From positions 682,001 through 746,000 of the forward strand of contig NZ_SDPW01000001.1 of assembly GCF_004135645.1 (NCBI RefSeq): 64,000 nt of DNA. Reading direction: 5' to 3'. Within the stretch, counting starts at the first letter, position 1. Every line of letters begins with the position of its first letter. Positions 7,046 through 20,710 of this stretch are shown in pieces. Both the position numbers and the translations under genes were made by a program. The notes beneath the pieces were generated by a model that saw only the letters and a program-made list of their open reading frames with translations, was not told where the DNA came from and ran no database searches. The stretch comes from Senegalimassilia faecalis (lineage in GTDB: Bacteria > Actinomycetota > Coriobacteriia > Coriobacteriales > Eggerthellaceae).

Positions 7046-8929
7046 ATGGATTCCGACGAAAAGAAATCCAAGAAGCCCGGCAGTGCAAAGGAGCAGAAGC
7101 AGCGCAGCGGTCTGGCGCGCCTGCTCGACTTCGCGGGCAAGCGCAAAGCGTTCACCTACCTGGGTTGCGCGCTTTCAGGCATATCGCAGCTGCTGAGCTT
7201 CGGGCCGTTCGTGTGCATCTGGTTCGTGGCGCGCGACCTCATCGAAGTGGCGCCGAACTGGCAAAACGCCACCAACATCGCCACATACGGCTGGGCCGCC
7301 GTCGCCCTCGCCGCCGCGTCCATCATCGTGTACTTCTGCGCGCTGATGTGCACGCATCTGGCGGCGTTCCGCACGGCCACGAACATGCGCAAGGCAACCA
7401 CCGAGCACCTTATGCGCCTGCCGCTTGGGTTCTTCGACACGCACGCCACCGGCGAGCTGCGCCGCATCATCGACGGTTGCGCCGCGCAAACCGAAACGCT
7501 GCTTGCGCACATGCTGCCCGACTGCGCCGGGTCGGTGGTCATGGTGGTTGGCATGCTGGTGATGCTGTTCGCCTTCGACTGGCGCCTGGGCGTATCGTGC
7601 CTGGTGGCAGTGGTGATTTCCATCGCATGCCTTATGTCCATGATGTCCGGCAAAGGCATGGAATTCATGAAGCAGTACATGGGCGCGCTCACGAGCATGA
7701 ACAAAACCGGCACGGAATATGTGCGCGGCATCCCCGTGGTGAAGGTGTTCCAGCAAACGGTGTACAGCTTCAAGGCGTTCCACGATTCCATCACCGAATA
7801 TGCCGCCATGGCGCAAAACTACGCCGTGAACTTCTGCCGACCTCCGCAAGTAACGCAGCTTACGGTGCTCAACGGCCTCGTGATTTTCCTGGTGCCAACC
7901 GCCATTCTGCTGGCTCCGGGCGAAGGCGATTTCGCACGCTTCCTTACAAACTTCGCGTTCTATGCCATCTTCAGCGCCATCATTCCCACGGCCATGACGA
8001 AGCTCATGTTCATGAGCGAGGCCGCGCAGATGGCTGGCGATGCCATGAGCGAAGTGGGCAAGCTCCTAGACACGCCTGCGCTGCCCGTGCCCGCAACGCC
8101 GCGCCGGACGAACGGCACCGACATCGCCTTCGACAACGTGTCCTTCACCTACGAAGGGGCCGCCGCGCCCGCACTTGACGGCGTGACGTTTGCGGCGCCC
8201 GCCGCCTCAACGGTGGCGCTGGTGGGGCCAAGCGGATCGGGCAAGTCCACTGCCGCAAGCTTGGTGCCGCGTTTCTGGGACGTTTCCGCAGGTAGCGTAC
8301 GCATCGGCGGCACGGATGTGCGAGACATGGACCCGGCCGACCTTATGGGGCAGGTGGCGTTCGTGTTCCAGACGAACCAGCTGTTCGCGCAAAGCCTGGC
8401 AGACAACGTGCGCGCCGCGCGGCCCGATGCCACGGATGACGAAGTGCTTGCCGCCCTTTCGGCCGCACAATGCGACGACATCGTGGCAAAGCTGCCGCAG
8501 GGCATCAACACGCAGCTTGGCACCGGAGGCGCATACCTGTCGGGCGGCGAGGTGCAGCGTGTTGCCCTGGCGCGCGCCATCCTGAAAGACGCGCCCATCG
8601 TGGTGCTTGACGAAGCCACCGCCTTCGCCGACCCCGAAAACGAGGCGCTCATTCAGCGCGCGCTTGCGCACCTAGCCGCCGGACGCACCGTGCTGATGAT
8701 CGCGCATCGCCTGTCCACCGTGGTTGGCGCCGACAACATCGTGGTGCTTGACGGCGGGCACGTGGCAGAACAAGGCACGCACGCGCAGCTTGTTGCCGCC
8801 GGCGGGCTGTACGCCCGCATGTGGGGCGACTACGAGCAGGCCGTTTCTTGGAAGATCGCAAGCGATGCGACGAAGACGGGCAGCGCGGCTCCGGGCGCAG
8901 CGGCCGCGAAAGGAGGTGACGCGCGATGA
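7046..8929 (+). CDS. ABC transporter, fused permease/ATPase (YbtP/IrtA-like half)
   Basis: 627 aa with AAGGGAG before the ATG. Six membrane segments occupy about residues 30-310 (ABC type-1 membrane domain). The nucleotide-binding domain follows, with Walker A GPSGSGKST (about 393), signature LSGGEVQRV (about 497) and Walker B VVLDEATAF. The run DEATAFADPENE is typical of the YbtP/YbtQ/IrtAB siderophore-type subgroup. The stop overlaps the start of the second half-transporter by four bases (ATGA), so the two proteins are translationally coupled and probably form a heterodimer. Substrate is unknown; metal-siderophore uptake is the leading guess given the AraC neighbour. Confidence 0.9.
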   Translation: MDSDEKKSKKPGSAKEQKQRSGLARLLDFAGKRKAFTYLGCALSGISQLLSFGPFVCIWFVARDLIEVAPNWQNATNIATYGWAAVALAAASIIVYFCALMCTHLAAFRTATNMRKATTEHLMRLPLGFFDTHATGELRRIIDGCAAQTETLLAHMLPDCAGSVVMVVGMLVMLFAFDWRLGVSCLVAVVISIACLMSMMSGKGMEFMKQYMGALTSMNKTGTEYVRGIPVVKVFQQTVYSFKAFHDSITEYAAMAQNYAVNFCRPPQVTQLTVLNGLVIFLVPTAILLAPGEGDFARFLTNFAFYAIFSAIIPTAMTKLMFMSEAAQMAGDAMSEVGKLLDTPALPVPATPRRTNGTDIAFDNVSFTYEGAAAPALDGVTFAAPAASTVALVGPSGSGKSTAASLVPRFWDVSAGSVRIGGTDVRDMDPADLMGQVAFVFQTNQLFAQSLADNVRAARPDATDDEVLAALSAAQCDDIVAKLPQGINTQLGTGGAYLSGGEVQRVALARAILKDAPIVVLDEATAFADPENEALIQRALAHLAAGRTVLMIAHRLSTVVGADNIVVLDGGHVAEQGTHAQLVAAGGLYARMWGDYEQAVSWKIASDATKTGSAAPGAAAAKGGDAR

Positions 8930-10689
8930 TATTCGACAAGCTGAAGGAAACGTACGCGCTCAGCGACCAGGGCATACGCGGCGCGAAATGGGGAACGTTT
9001 TGGACATGCGTCACAAATCTGGTGACCATGGGCGGCATGGCGGTGCTGTTCCTTGCTATGGACGCGTTCGTGAAGCACCTGACGCAAGGCGCCGAGCTGC
9101 CAGGCATCGCGCCGTTCGCCATTGGGCTGGTGGCGTTCTTCGCGCTACTGTTCCTCTCGAACTGGCAGCAATACAACTACACGTACAACGTGTTCTACGA
9201 GGAAAGCGGCCGACAGCGCATTGAGCTGGCCGAACGTCTGCGAAAGTTGCCACTGGCATTTTTCGGCCGTCGCGATCTGGCCGACCTGACGGAGACCATC
9301 TTAGGCGACGTGCGCGTGATGGAGCACGCCTACAGCCACGTGCTCGGCGAGCTGTTCGGCGCCGTGCTGTCCACCGCCATCGTGTTCGTCTGCTGCCTGG
9401 CATTCAACTGGCAACTGGCCCTGGCGGCGTTTTGGAGCGTGCCGGTGGCGTTCGCCATCCTATTCGCCACGCGCAAGCCCATGGAGCCGGTCATCCGCCG
9501 CACGCGCGATGCGGCCGTCACGGTCAGCGAAGGCGTGCAGGAAACGTTGGATTGCGTGCGAGAGATTCGCGCCACAAACCAGGAAACACACTACCTGAGC
9601 AGGCTGAACGCGAAAATCGACGCCGCAGAGCGCACCACCACGGGCGCCGAACTGGCAAACGGCTTGCTGGTGAACAGCTCGTTTGTGGTGCTGCGCCTAG
9701 GCATTGCCACCACGCTTATCTGCGGCGCCAGCCTGGTTGCCGCCGGACAGGTCGACTTCATGGTGATGTTTGCGTTTCTGCTGGTGGTATCGCGCATCTA
9801 CGCGCCGTTCGACCAGTGTCTCATGCTGATGGCCGAACTGTTTTCGGCAAAGAATTCCGCGCGGCGCATGCAGGAGATCATGCACGAGCCGTTGGCAGCC
9901 GACTCCACCGAATTTTCGCCCGCGAACCACGACGTGACGTTTAGCCACGTGGCGTTTTCGTACGGAGCCGGCACCGACGGCCGCGCCGGCGACGCCGTAC
10001 TGACCGACGTGAGCTTTACAGCGAAGGAAGGCCAGGTCACCGCATTGGTCGGACCCAGCGGCAGCGGCAAATCCACGTGTGCACGCCTAGCTGCGCGCTT
10101 CTGGGACGCAACGGCGGGAACCGTGAGCGTTGGCGGGGTGGACGTTTCCAACGTGGACCCCGAAACGCTGTTGAAAGATTACGCGGTGGTGTTCCAGGAC
10201 GTGCTGCTGTTCGACGACACCGTGATGGGCAACATCCGCTTGGGCCGGCGCGGTGCCACCGACGCCGAGGTGCTTGCCGCCGCACGTGCCGCGAACTGCG
10301 ATGAGTTCGCGCACCGCCTGCCGCAGGGCTATGACACGCCCATCGGCGAAAACGGCAGCAAGCTATCCGGCGGCGAGCGCCAGCGCATTTCCATTGCCCG
10401 CGCGCTGCTGAAAGATGCGCCCATCGTGCTTCTGGACGAGGCCACCGCAAGCCTTGACGTGGAGAACGAGACGCAGGTGCAGCAGGCGCTTTCACGCTTG
10501 CTAGCAGGGAAAACGGTCATCGTGATCGCGCATCGCATGCGCACCGTGGAAAACGCCGACCACATCGTGGTGCTGCGCGACGGCGTGGTGGCCGAGCAGG
10601 GATCGCCCGCCGAGCTGAAAGCAGCCGACGGCCTGTTCGCCCACATGGTGCAACTGCAAAAGGAAAGCGACGCCTGGCAGCTGGCATAG
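8926..10689 (+). CDS. ABC transporter, fused permease/ATPase (YbtQ/IrtB-like half)
   Basis: 587 aa. The start overlaps the previous gene by four bases and has AAAGGAGGTGACGCGCG upstream, a near-ideal ribosome site. Membrane domain about residues 15-310; nucleotide-binding domain with Walker A GPSGSGKST, signature LSGGERQRI and Walker B IVLLDEATASLD. Both ATP sites therefore appear intact, unlike many heterodimeric exporters with one degenerate site. It is the partner of the protein at 7046-8929. The usual alternative, a multidrug exporter, cannot be excluded from sequence alone. Confidence 0.9.
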   Translation: MIFDKLKETYALSDQGIRGAKWGTFWTCVTNLVTMGGMAVLFLAMDAFVKHLTQGAELPGIAPFAIGLVAFFALLFLSNWQQYNYTYNVFYEESGRQRIELAERLRKLPLAFFGRRDLADLTETILGDVRVMEHAYSHVLGELFGAVLSTAIVFVCCLAFNWQLALAAFWSVPVAFAILFATRKPMEPVIRRTRDAAVTVSEGVQETLDCVREIRATNQETHYLSRLNAKIDAAERTTTGAELANGLLVNSSFVVLRLGIATTLICGASLVAAGQVDFMVMFAFLLVVSRIYAPFDQCLMLMAELFSAKNSARRMQEIMHEPLAADSTEFSPANHDVTFSHVAFSYGAGTDGRAGDAVLTDVSFTAKEGQVTALVGPSGSGKSTCARLAARFWDATAGTVSVGGVDVSNVDPETLLKDYAVVFQDVLLFDDTVMGNIRLGRRGATDAEVLAAARAANCDEFAHRLPQGYDTPIGENGSKLSGGERQRISIARALLKDAPIVLLDEATASLDVENETQVQQALSRLLAGKTVIVIAHRMRTVENADHIVVLRDGVVAEQGSPAELKAADGLFAHMVQLQKESDAWQLA

Positions 10690-11026
10690 AGGGAAGGGGC
10701 TCGGGGCTGATTGCGCGCTCGGGCCCCAGGCACCTTCGGGACCGATCTCGTAGAGTCGAGCGAAAGCGCTTCTCGACCAAAACAAAAAAGCGCGAAGCGC
10801 GCCACTTTATTAACAGGTCACTTGCAATGAAGCGTCGCCCTCAACGGCATGATTTACCATAATCTGCAAGTAGCGTTTGCCATAATTCGCAAGTAGCGAT
10901 TACCACAATCTGTAAGTAGATTTATTCACGCATATTTAAGTCCAAGCAATTTCAAAGTGAGCAAGAAAGATCGATCCGCAGCTCAGACCCAAGTGAAATC
11001 GCAAAGAATCACCTGTCCAGAACCAC
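10690..11026. other. 337-bp gene-free stretch between convergent genes
   Basis: This gap separates the rightward ABC operon from the leftward toxin gene. It holds a weak hairpin (GTCGAG/CTCGAC around 10755-10777), a copy of the AGCGCGAAGCGCGCCAC element (about 10788-10804) that recurs near 31840, and three 23-bp direct repeats (10853-10921). The remainder to 11026 is AT-rich and no coding frame is convincing. Confidence 0.6.
10853..10921. repeat. Three tandem 23-bp imperfect direct repeats
   Basis: Copies at 10853-10875, 10876-10898 and 10899-10921 have exact 23-bp periodicity. The shared core is ACCATAATCTGCAAGTAGCG with 1-4 differences per copy. They are not separated by spacers, so they are not a CRISPR. 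They resemble iterons or the multiple end-repeats of a degraded insertion sequence. No transposase is adjacent. Confidence 0.75.
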
Positions 11027-11332
11027 TTAAATTAACTTCGCATAATCCTGAGACCGATGAAATACATGGGCAATCACCACTACATCGCCCACTATTTTGT
11101 AAAGCGCCACGTAATTCTTAACACGCATGGGGTGATACCCCAATACCGCAAGTTCTTTCAGATGAGATAGGCCGTATAACTCAGGCATCTCGCACGCAAG
11201 ATCCAGTTGATATTCGAATTCGTCCATGAACCCACGAGCAGCATCGGGGCTGCACAGCACTGTCGCCAAATACGAAACAATGTCTCGATATTCCCGTGCC
11301 GCCTCTTCAAGAATCCGGCGCTTATAGGCCAT
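11027..11332 (-). CDS. RelE/ParE-superfamily toxin
   Basis: 101 aa starting MAYKRRILEEAAREYRDI at the ATG in position 11332. The ATG lies within the last codons of the antitoxin gene (11-base overlap), typical of coupled toxin-antitoxin pairs. The fold is suggested by the N-terminal helix with REYRDIVSYL, the LYGLSHLKEL region and the C-terminal strand pair KIVGDVVVIAHVFHRSQDY, a classic ParE/RelE ending (V-x-I-x-x-I-x-H-x-R-D-Y). RelE members cleave ribosome-bound mRNA and ParE members poison gyrase; the sequence alone does not decide which. Confidence 0.88.
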   Translation of the reverse strand: MAYKRRILEEAAREYRDIVSYLATVLCSPDAARGFMDEFEYQLDLACEMPELYGLSHLKELAVLGYHPMRVKNYVALYKIVGDVVVIAHVFHRSQDYAKLI

Positions 11333-11588
11333 ATTCGCGCCTAATGGAAGCAGAGAATTCATCGAAATCAAGCGAATTCCCATTCGCGATTTCCTCTTCC
11401 GCAAGCATCATGCGAGAAAGCAACCGCGCTTTCGCGCGTTCTTCCTGCAGCAGCTGATATTCAGCTTCGCTCAAGCAATGAATGACGCTGTAACCATTCT
11501 TAGTCACGGTCACATCGCTTTCACGCTCAACCATGCCAACAAAATCGGCAGTATTCTTCATATCGCGAACCGGAACGCATACAGGCAT
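11322..11588 (-). CDS. Phd/YefM-family antitoxin
   Basis: 88 aa with GAAAGGAGTTTGTC before the ATG. The N-terminal DNA-binding part follows the Phd/YefM pattern: PVRDMKNTADFVGMVERE, then VTVTKNGYSVIHCLS. The C-terminal half is helical and charged and would wrap the toxin. The gene precedes and overlaps the RelE/ParE toxin gene. Like its relatives it probably autorepresses the operon from a promoter in 11589-11700, with the toxin complex as corepressor. Confidence 0.9.
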   Translation of the reverse strand: MPVCVPVRDMKNTADFVGMVERESDVTVTKNGYSVIHCLSEAEYQLLQEERAKARLLSRMMLAEEEIANGNSLDFDEFSASIRREYGL

Positions 11589-11718
11589 GACAAACTCCTT
11601 TCATGTGGCCTAATTGTACCACGTATGCCTGATTCGACAGATACCATGATTCGCAACGGCTCATATCGCGACTTACAACCACCCGTCTTCTAATGGGAAA
11701 TCCAATATAATTGGTGAT

Positions 11719-11766
11719 GCGCCCTTTGGGCGCTGACTAGAAAGGTCGGAGCTTTCGCTCCGACCT
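11719..11766. repeat. Twin hairpins, member of the dispersed TTTCGCT hairpin family
   Basis: A small hairpin GCGCCC-TTT-GGGCGC (11719-11733) is followed by a 10-bp perfect stem AGGTCGGAGC/GCTCCGACCT (11743-11752 and 11757-11766) with a TTTC loop and a trailing CTACGGAAT. Similar elements occur at 31921-31942 and 40490-40527. The position just downstream of gltD (minus strand, ends 11801) suggests transcription termination. Confidence 0.65.
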
Positions 11767-11800
11767 ACGGAATCTCGTTGCTATGTTTCTGCGGCAGGCT

Positions 11801-13294
11801 CTACAACCCCAAGTCCCCAGCTACTTCGGCGGCGCACTTCAAGGCGTCGGCCATGGCGTTTACTACTAGGCTCGAGCCGTTGCGGGCGTCGCCGGCGGCG
11901 TAGATTGTCGCGCTTCCCGCCGCGCCTTCTGCTCGCAGGGCTCGGTGCGAATTGCAGCTGCCGGCCATCACCGGCAGGGCTCGGCCTTGCGTGGCCAACG
12001 GCACCCCGAACGCGTCGAACACGCCGTGCTCCGGGCCCGCAAAACCGCAGGCTACCAGCACCAGCTGCGCGTCGATCTCGCGCTCGGAACCATCCACTGC
12101 CTGGGGCTTGCCGGCCGACCAGTCGAACGTGCGCACCTGCAACCCACGCACGTGCCCCGCCTCGTCCAGCAGCACCTTCTGCGTGTCGGCGCACCATTCG
12201 CGCAGGTCAGCGCCTTGCAGCGCCGCAGCTTCCTCCTGGCCGTAATCCGTCTTCTTCACGTTGGGCCATTCGGGCCACGCGTTCGACACCGCGCGCTCCT
12301 CGGGCGCGCACGGGCCATACTCCAGCTGGCGAACCGTGCGGGCGCCTTGGCGCACCGCCGTGCCCATGCAGTCGTTGCCCGTGTCGCCGCCGCCGATGAC
12401 CACGACGTCTTTGCCCGCCGCCGTGATGGCCGGCTTGCGGCCTTCCAGCAGCGCCCGCGTCTGCTCGCCCAGGTAGTCCACCGCGTACACCACGTCGCCC
12501 GATGCCAAGCCAGCATCGAAGCCCTCCGCGTTCACGCCGCGCGCCTGGCACGCGCCCGCGGCAACCACCACGGCATCGAACTCGTCGGCCAGCGCCGCCG
12601 CCACGGCGGGGTCGGCCGCATCCACGCCCAAACGGAACTCGATTCCCAACTCAGCCATCAAATCCACGCGACGCTGCACCACGGACTTGTCCAGCTTCAT
12701 GTTCGGGATGCCGTACATCAGCAGGCCGCCCGCGCGGTCATGCCGTTCGACCACGCACACGCGCGCCCCGCGACGCGCCAGGTCCCACGCGGCCACCAGG
12801 CCTGCCGGTCCCGACCCCACCACGGCTACGCGCGGCGCGCCCTCACCCGCCGGCTCGAAGCGACGCGGCCCGCCGTGTTCCCACTGCCAATCGGAGATGG
12901 CGCGCTCGTTGTCGTGAATCGTCTCAGCCTCGTCGTTGCGCGCCAGGTTGCACGCCGCCTCGCACAGCGCCGGGCACACGCGGCTGGTGAACTCGGGCAT
13001 GGGGCTGGTCAACGCCAAACGCTCCGCCGCCTGCTCCCACTGCCCGCGCCACACGAGGTCGTTCCACTCGGGAATAAGGTTGTGCAGCGGGCACCCCGAA
13101 GGGCGCGCCGACCCAAACGCCTCGCCTACCTGGCAAAACGCCACGCCGCACGCCATGCAGCGGCTTGCCTGCACGCGCGTCTCCTCCTCGGAAACCGTCT
13201 GATACAGCTCGTCGAAATCGCGCGTGCGCTCTTTAACCGGGCGCAGGCTGTGGGCCACACGGCCGTGCTCCAAAAATGCTCCGGGCTTTCCCAT
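11801..13294 (-). CDS. gltD: Glutamate synthase small subunit
   Basis: 497 aa. The N-terminal iron-sulfur region shows CMACGVAFC, SGCPLHN and CPALCEAACN, the two low-potential 4Fe-4S sets of GltD-type proteins. An FAD-binding motif VVGSGPAGLVAAW lies near residue 150 and an NAD(P)-binding motif VIGGGDTGNDC near 300. It passes electrons from NAD(P)H to the large subunit for glutamate formation from glutamine and 2-oxoglutarate. The gene follows gltB with only three bases between stop and ATG; its ribosome site AAGGAAGGGGAG lies inside the end of gltB. Length is normal for the family. Confidence 0.96.
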   Translation of the reverse strand: MGKPGAFLEHGRVAHSLRPVKERTRDFDELYQTVSEEETRVQASRCMACGVAFCQVGEAFGSARPSGCPLHNLIPEWNDLVWRGQWEQAAERLALTSPMPEFTSRVCPALCEAACNLARNDEAETIHDNERAISDWQWEHGGPRRFEPAGEGAPRVAVVGSGPAGLVAAWDLARRGARVCVVERHDRAGGLLMYGIPNMKLDKSVVQRRVDLMAELGIEFRLGVDAADPAVAAALADEFDAVVVAAGACQARGVNAEGFDAGLASGDVVYAVDYLGEQTRALLEGRKPAITAAGKDVVVIGGGDTGNDCMGTAVRQGARTVRQLEYGPCAPEERAVSNAWPEWPNVKKTDYGQEEAAALQGADLREWCADTQKVLLDEAGHVRGLQVRTFDWSAGKPQAVDGSEREIDAQLVLVACGFAGPEHGVFDAFGVPLATQGRALPVMAGSCNSHRALRAEGAAGSATIYAAGDARNGSSLVVNAMADALKCAAEVAGDLGL

Positions 13295-13297
13295 GGC

Positions 13298-18019
<4,722 letters not shown>

Positions 18020-18453
18020 ATGCGGTCCTTCGTCTGCAATCTCACGACCGCCCGAACTTCAGGACGGCCCGCTCACTATGGTGCAGGCCACGTGTTACAG
18101 GACCGTTTCCGCGCCGCCGCTTAACCAGGCGGAAACAGAAACGTTCGCGTTCCGAAACATGGGGAAACAAATGGTGTTCTCGACCCACCTCCCGCAAAAC
18201 ACCGCACGACACCGAAAGCACCTCGTCAACAGCACCGCTCGCCCGCCGTTTCGATATCCCTCAATCGCGAATATTGACACAATTACGCACCGTTTTATCA
18301 TGGTCTTCAGCTGAGGCTTCAAGGCTTGACGAGTGCCCTTACGAAGCCATTTCTGCTCAGCTTCCGGCGTCTTTGCGCGTCAGTTTCTTCGCCGCCCCTA
18401 ACGCGGCGCATCTCTACTTTCAAACAAACGAATACAACAGAAACGAGGGATTC
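18020..18453. other. 434-bp divergent intergenic region
   Basis: This lies between leftward gltB and the rightward molybdoenzyme gene and should carry both promoters. A strong candidate for the rightward gene is at 18274-18301. I see no hairpin resembling a known riboswitch, and short open frames here look like noise. Confidence 0.5.
18274..18301 (+). promoter_or_regulatory. Sigma70-type promoter for the molybdoenzyme gene
   Basis: TTGACA (18274-18279) is followed after 16 bases by TATCAT (18296-18301). Transcription would begin near 18308, giving a leader of about 145 bases before the ATG at 18454. The -35 is a perfect consensus match. Confidence 0.65.
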
Positions 18454-20538
18454 ATGGCAACAGAAACCAAGGATGTCACCTGCGGTTTTTGCCAAGGTGG
18501 CTGTCAGGTTACCATCACACTTGAGGACGGCGTACTCGCCGCCGTTAAGCCAAACAGCCAATCGCCGCGCGCTCGCCTGTGCCCGCGCGGCGCGCTGGTG
18601 CCGAAATTCATTTATGGCGAGCAGCGCGTGAAAACGCCCCTTATTCGCAACGGCGCCCGCGGCATGGGCGAGCTGCGCGAAGCAACATGGGATGAGGCGC
18701 TTGACCATGCCGCAACCCTCATCAAGGACGTAACGCGCCGCCACGGCGCCCGCGCTATGGCGTCGTATTTCGGTCGCGGTGTGCTGTTCAGCCCGGTCAT
18801 GGGCATGTCGTCGGGACCTGAAGCATTCCTGCGCAACATCGGCTCGCCGAACGACTGCAACTGCGGCTCAATCTGCAACCTGGTATCAAGCACCATTGCT
18901 CCGGCGCTCACGCTTGGCGTGCCGACGATGAAACAAGTCCAAGACGTTCCCAACAGCGACCTTATCGTCTCATGGGGCAAAAACTCCGCTACCGATGACG
19001 GTCCCCAGATTATGCTCGCGCAGATTCAACAAGCGCAGGCACGCGGCGCAAAACTCATCGTCATCGATCCGCGCCTTGAGGGCTTGGGGCAAATTGCAGA
19101 CTGGTGGATTCCCATCCTGCCCGGCACCGACGGCGCGCTGGCGCTTGCTATGTGCAAAATCATCGTGGAAGAAAACCGCTACGACACCGAATTTGTGCGC
19201 GACTGGACGCAAGGCTTCGAAGAGTTCGCCGCCTACTTGGCAACGCTTGAGCTCGAAAAGCTCGGCACCATCTGCGGCGTCCCCGTTGCCGATATTCGTA
19301 AGCTCACTGATGAGTTCTGCGGCACGCAGAAGGCGTCGCTTGTGTCCTATACCGGCCTGGAATACGCCTTGTCGGCCGTCCAAAACATTCGTGCGCAATA
19401 CGTGCTGTGGGCCATCACCGGAAAGCTCGACGTCGAAGGCGGCATCTACCTAAACGCTTGGGGCCAGCCGACGCAACCCGTTCGCCCTGTTCCCGAAGAG
19501 AACACGCCTTTAGGCGCAGCGAAATACCCGCTGTACTTCGGACTTGCAGGCATGGCGCTATTCGGGCAGTTCCCGCACGCCGTGCTTGACGACGACCCCT
19601 ACCCCGTACGCGGTCTTCTTGTCGTAGGCGGATCGCCTGCGGTTTCGTTCCCTGACAGCAATACGTGGCGCGCTGCTTACGAACGCCTGGAATGTCTGAT
19701 CGTAGTCGACCGCTTCTATAGCGAAGAGATGCGCTACGCCGATGTAGTGCTGCCGGCCAAAACGCTCTATGAAATGATTCGCGTGCAACCCACCCCCGAG
19801 GGGCCCGTGCTCACCGATCCCGCTATCGAAACCATAGGCCAAGCACGCGACGAATCGATAATCTTAGGCCAGCTAGCCGACCGCCTTGGCTTCGGCGACA
19901 AATACCCCCGCAACGAAGACGAGCTGCGTTCCTGGCTTGTTGCCGCGCAACGTCCATTCGTGGCGCCGTTTAAAGCAGCAACGCCGCCGGCACGCGCGTA
20001 CAAAAAGTATGCAACTGGCCAACTTCGCGCGGACGGCAAGCCTGGCTTCCCCACGCCGTCGGGCAAGTTTGAAATTCGCTCGACCACGCTTGAGCAATTT
20101 GGCTACACGCCCTATCCGCGTTTCGAAGATGTGCGCGACCTGCCAGGTTTCGGCGCCGATGAGTGGCCGCTGCTTATGACCACCGGCGCGCGCAGCAACA
20201 AACGCATGGGCGGTTTAGGCGCAAACCTTGCCCCCATCGGAGAAGGAATCGACCCGAAACCGCTTGTTGACATAAACGAAGCCGACGCCGCAACGGCGGG
20301 AATCGCAGACGGCGATGCTATTGTGGTCGAAACACCGTTTGGCCAGGCTCCCTTCTACGCGCACGTCGGCGGCACCACCGAAGGTGCCATACACGTGCCG
20401 CACGGCGGTGGCAGCGCCTATATGCCGCAGCCGTGGCGCGAAGGCAACGCGAACTGTCTCACCAGCCTGGAATTCTGCGACAGCATCACCGGCTTCCCCA
20501 TGCTGAAGTCCGTCCCCTGCAGAATTCGCAAGGCATAG
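18454..20538 (+). CDS. Molybdopterin-dependent oxidoreductase (DMSO reductase family), cytoplasmic
   Basis: 694 aa from the ATG at 18454 (GAGGGA upstream). The N-terminal 4Fe-4S motif is Cys10-x2-Cys13-x3-Cys17-x25-Cys43. Molybdopterin-binding signatures follow: WGKNSATDDG near 170, IVIDPRL near 205, and the C-terminal molydop-binding domain from about 575 (LLMTTGARSNKRMGG). There is no Tat signal, so it should be cytoplasmic. In the segment NIGSPNDCNCGSIC the residue aligned with the usual Mo/W ligand is probably Cys141, pointing to a Cys-ligated enzyme. No electron-transfer or membrane subunit is adjacent. The redox substrate is unknown; Coriobacteriia use many such enzymes on plant and drug compounds. 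Confidence 0.92.
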   Translation: MATETKDVTCGFCQGGCQVTITLEDGVLAAVKPNSQSPRARLCPRGALVPKFIYGEQRVKTPLIRNGARGMGELREATWDEALDHAATLIKDVTRRHGARAMASYFGRGVLFSPVMGMSSGPEAFLRNIGSPNDCNCGSICNLVSSTIAPALTLGVPTMKQVQDVPNSDLIVSWGKNSATDDGPQIMLAQIQQAQARGAKLIVIDPRLEGLGQIADWWIPILPGTDGALALAMCKIIVEENRYDTEFVRDWTQGFEEFAAYLATLELEKLGTICGVPVADIRKLTDEFCGTQKASLVSYTGLEYALSAVQNIRAQYVLWAITGKLDVEGGIYLNAWGQPTQPVRPVPEENTPLGAAKYPLYFGLAGMALFGQFPHAVLDDDPYPVRGLLVVGGSPAVSFPDSNTWRAAYERLECLIVVDRFYSEEMRYADVVLPAKTLYEMIRVQPTPEGPVLTDPAIETIGQARDESIILGQLADRLGFGDKYPRNEDELRSWLVAAQRPFVAPFKAATPPARAYKKYATGQLRADGKPGFPTPSGKFEIRSTTLEQFGYTPYPRFEDVRDLPGFGADEWPLLMTTGARSNKRMGGLGANLAPIGEGIDPKPLVDINEADAATAGIADGDAIVVETPFGQAPFYAHVGGTTEGAIHVPHGGGSAYMPQPWREGNANCLTSLEFCDSITGFPMLKSVPCRIRKA

Positions 20539-20570
20539 CAATCCCCATAAACCACGCAGGCTGAACAACA

Positions 20571-20610
20571 AAGCGGGCCATTGGCACATAGCCGATGGCC
20601 CGCTGCTTTT
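20571..20610 (+). terminator. Intrinsic terminator after the molybdoenzyme gene
   Basis: A GC-rich hairpin with arms around AGCGGGCCAT-TGG and CC-GATGGCCCGCT is followed by TGCTTTT, 32 bases after the stop at 20538. Confidence 0.75.
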
Positions 20611-20710
20611 ACGCTATCCACATCGCCAAATCAAACGCTCGCCAGCACGCTTTCGAAGTGTTCGCAGACAACCCTCGATGCAACACCAGACAATTAAGGG
20701 AGTAAAGCGC

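Noticed and set aside
10853-10921. CRISPR array
   Set aside because: The three 23-bp repeats are contiguous with no spacers, and no cas genes are present.
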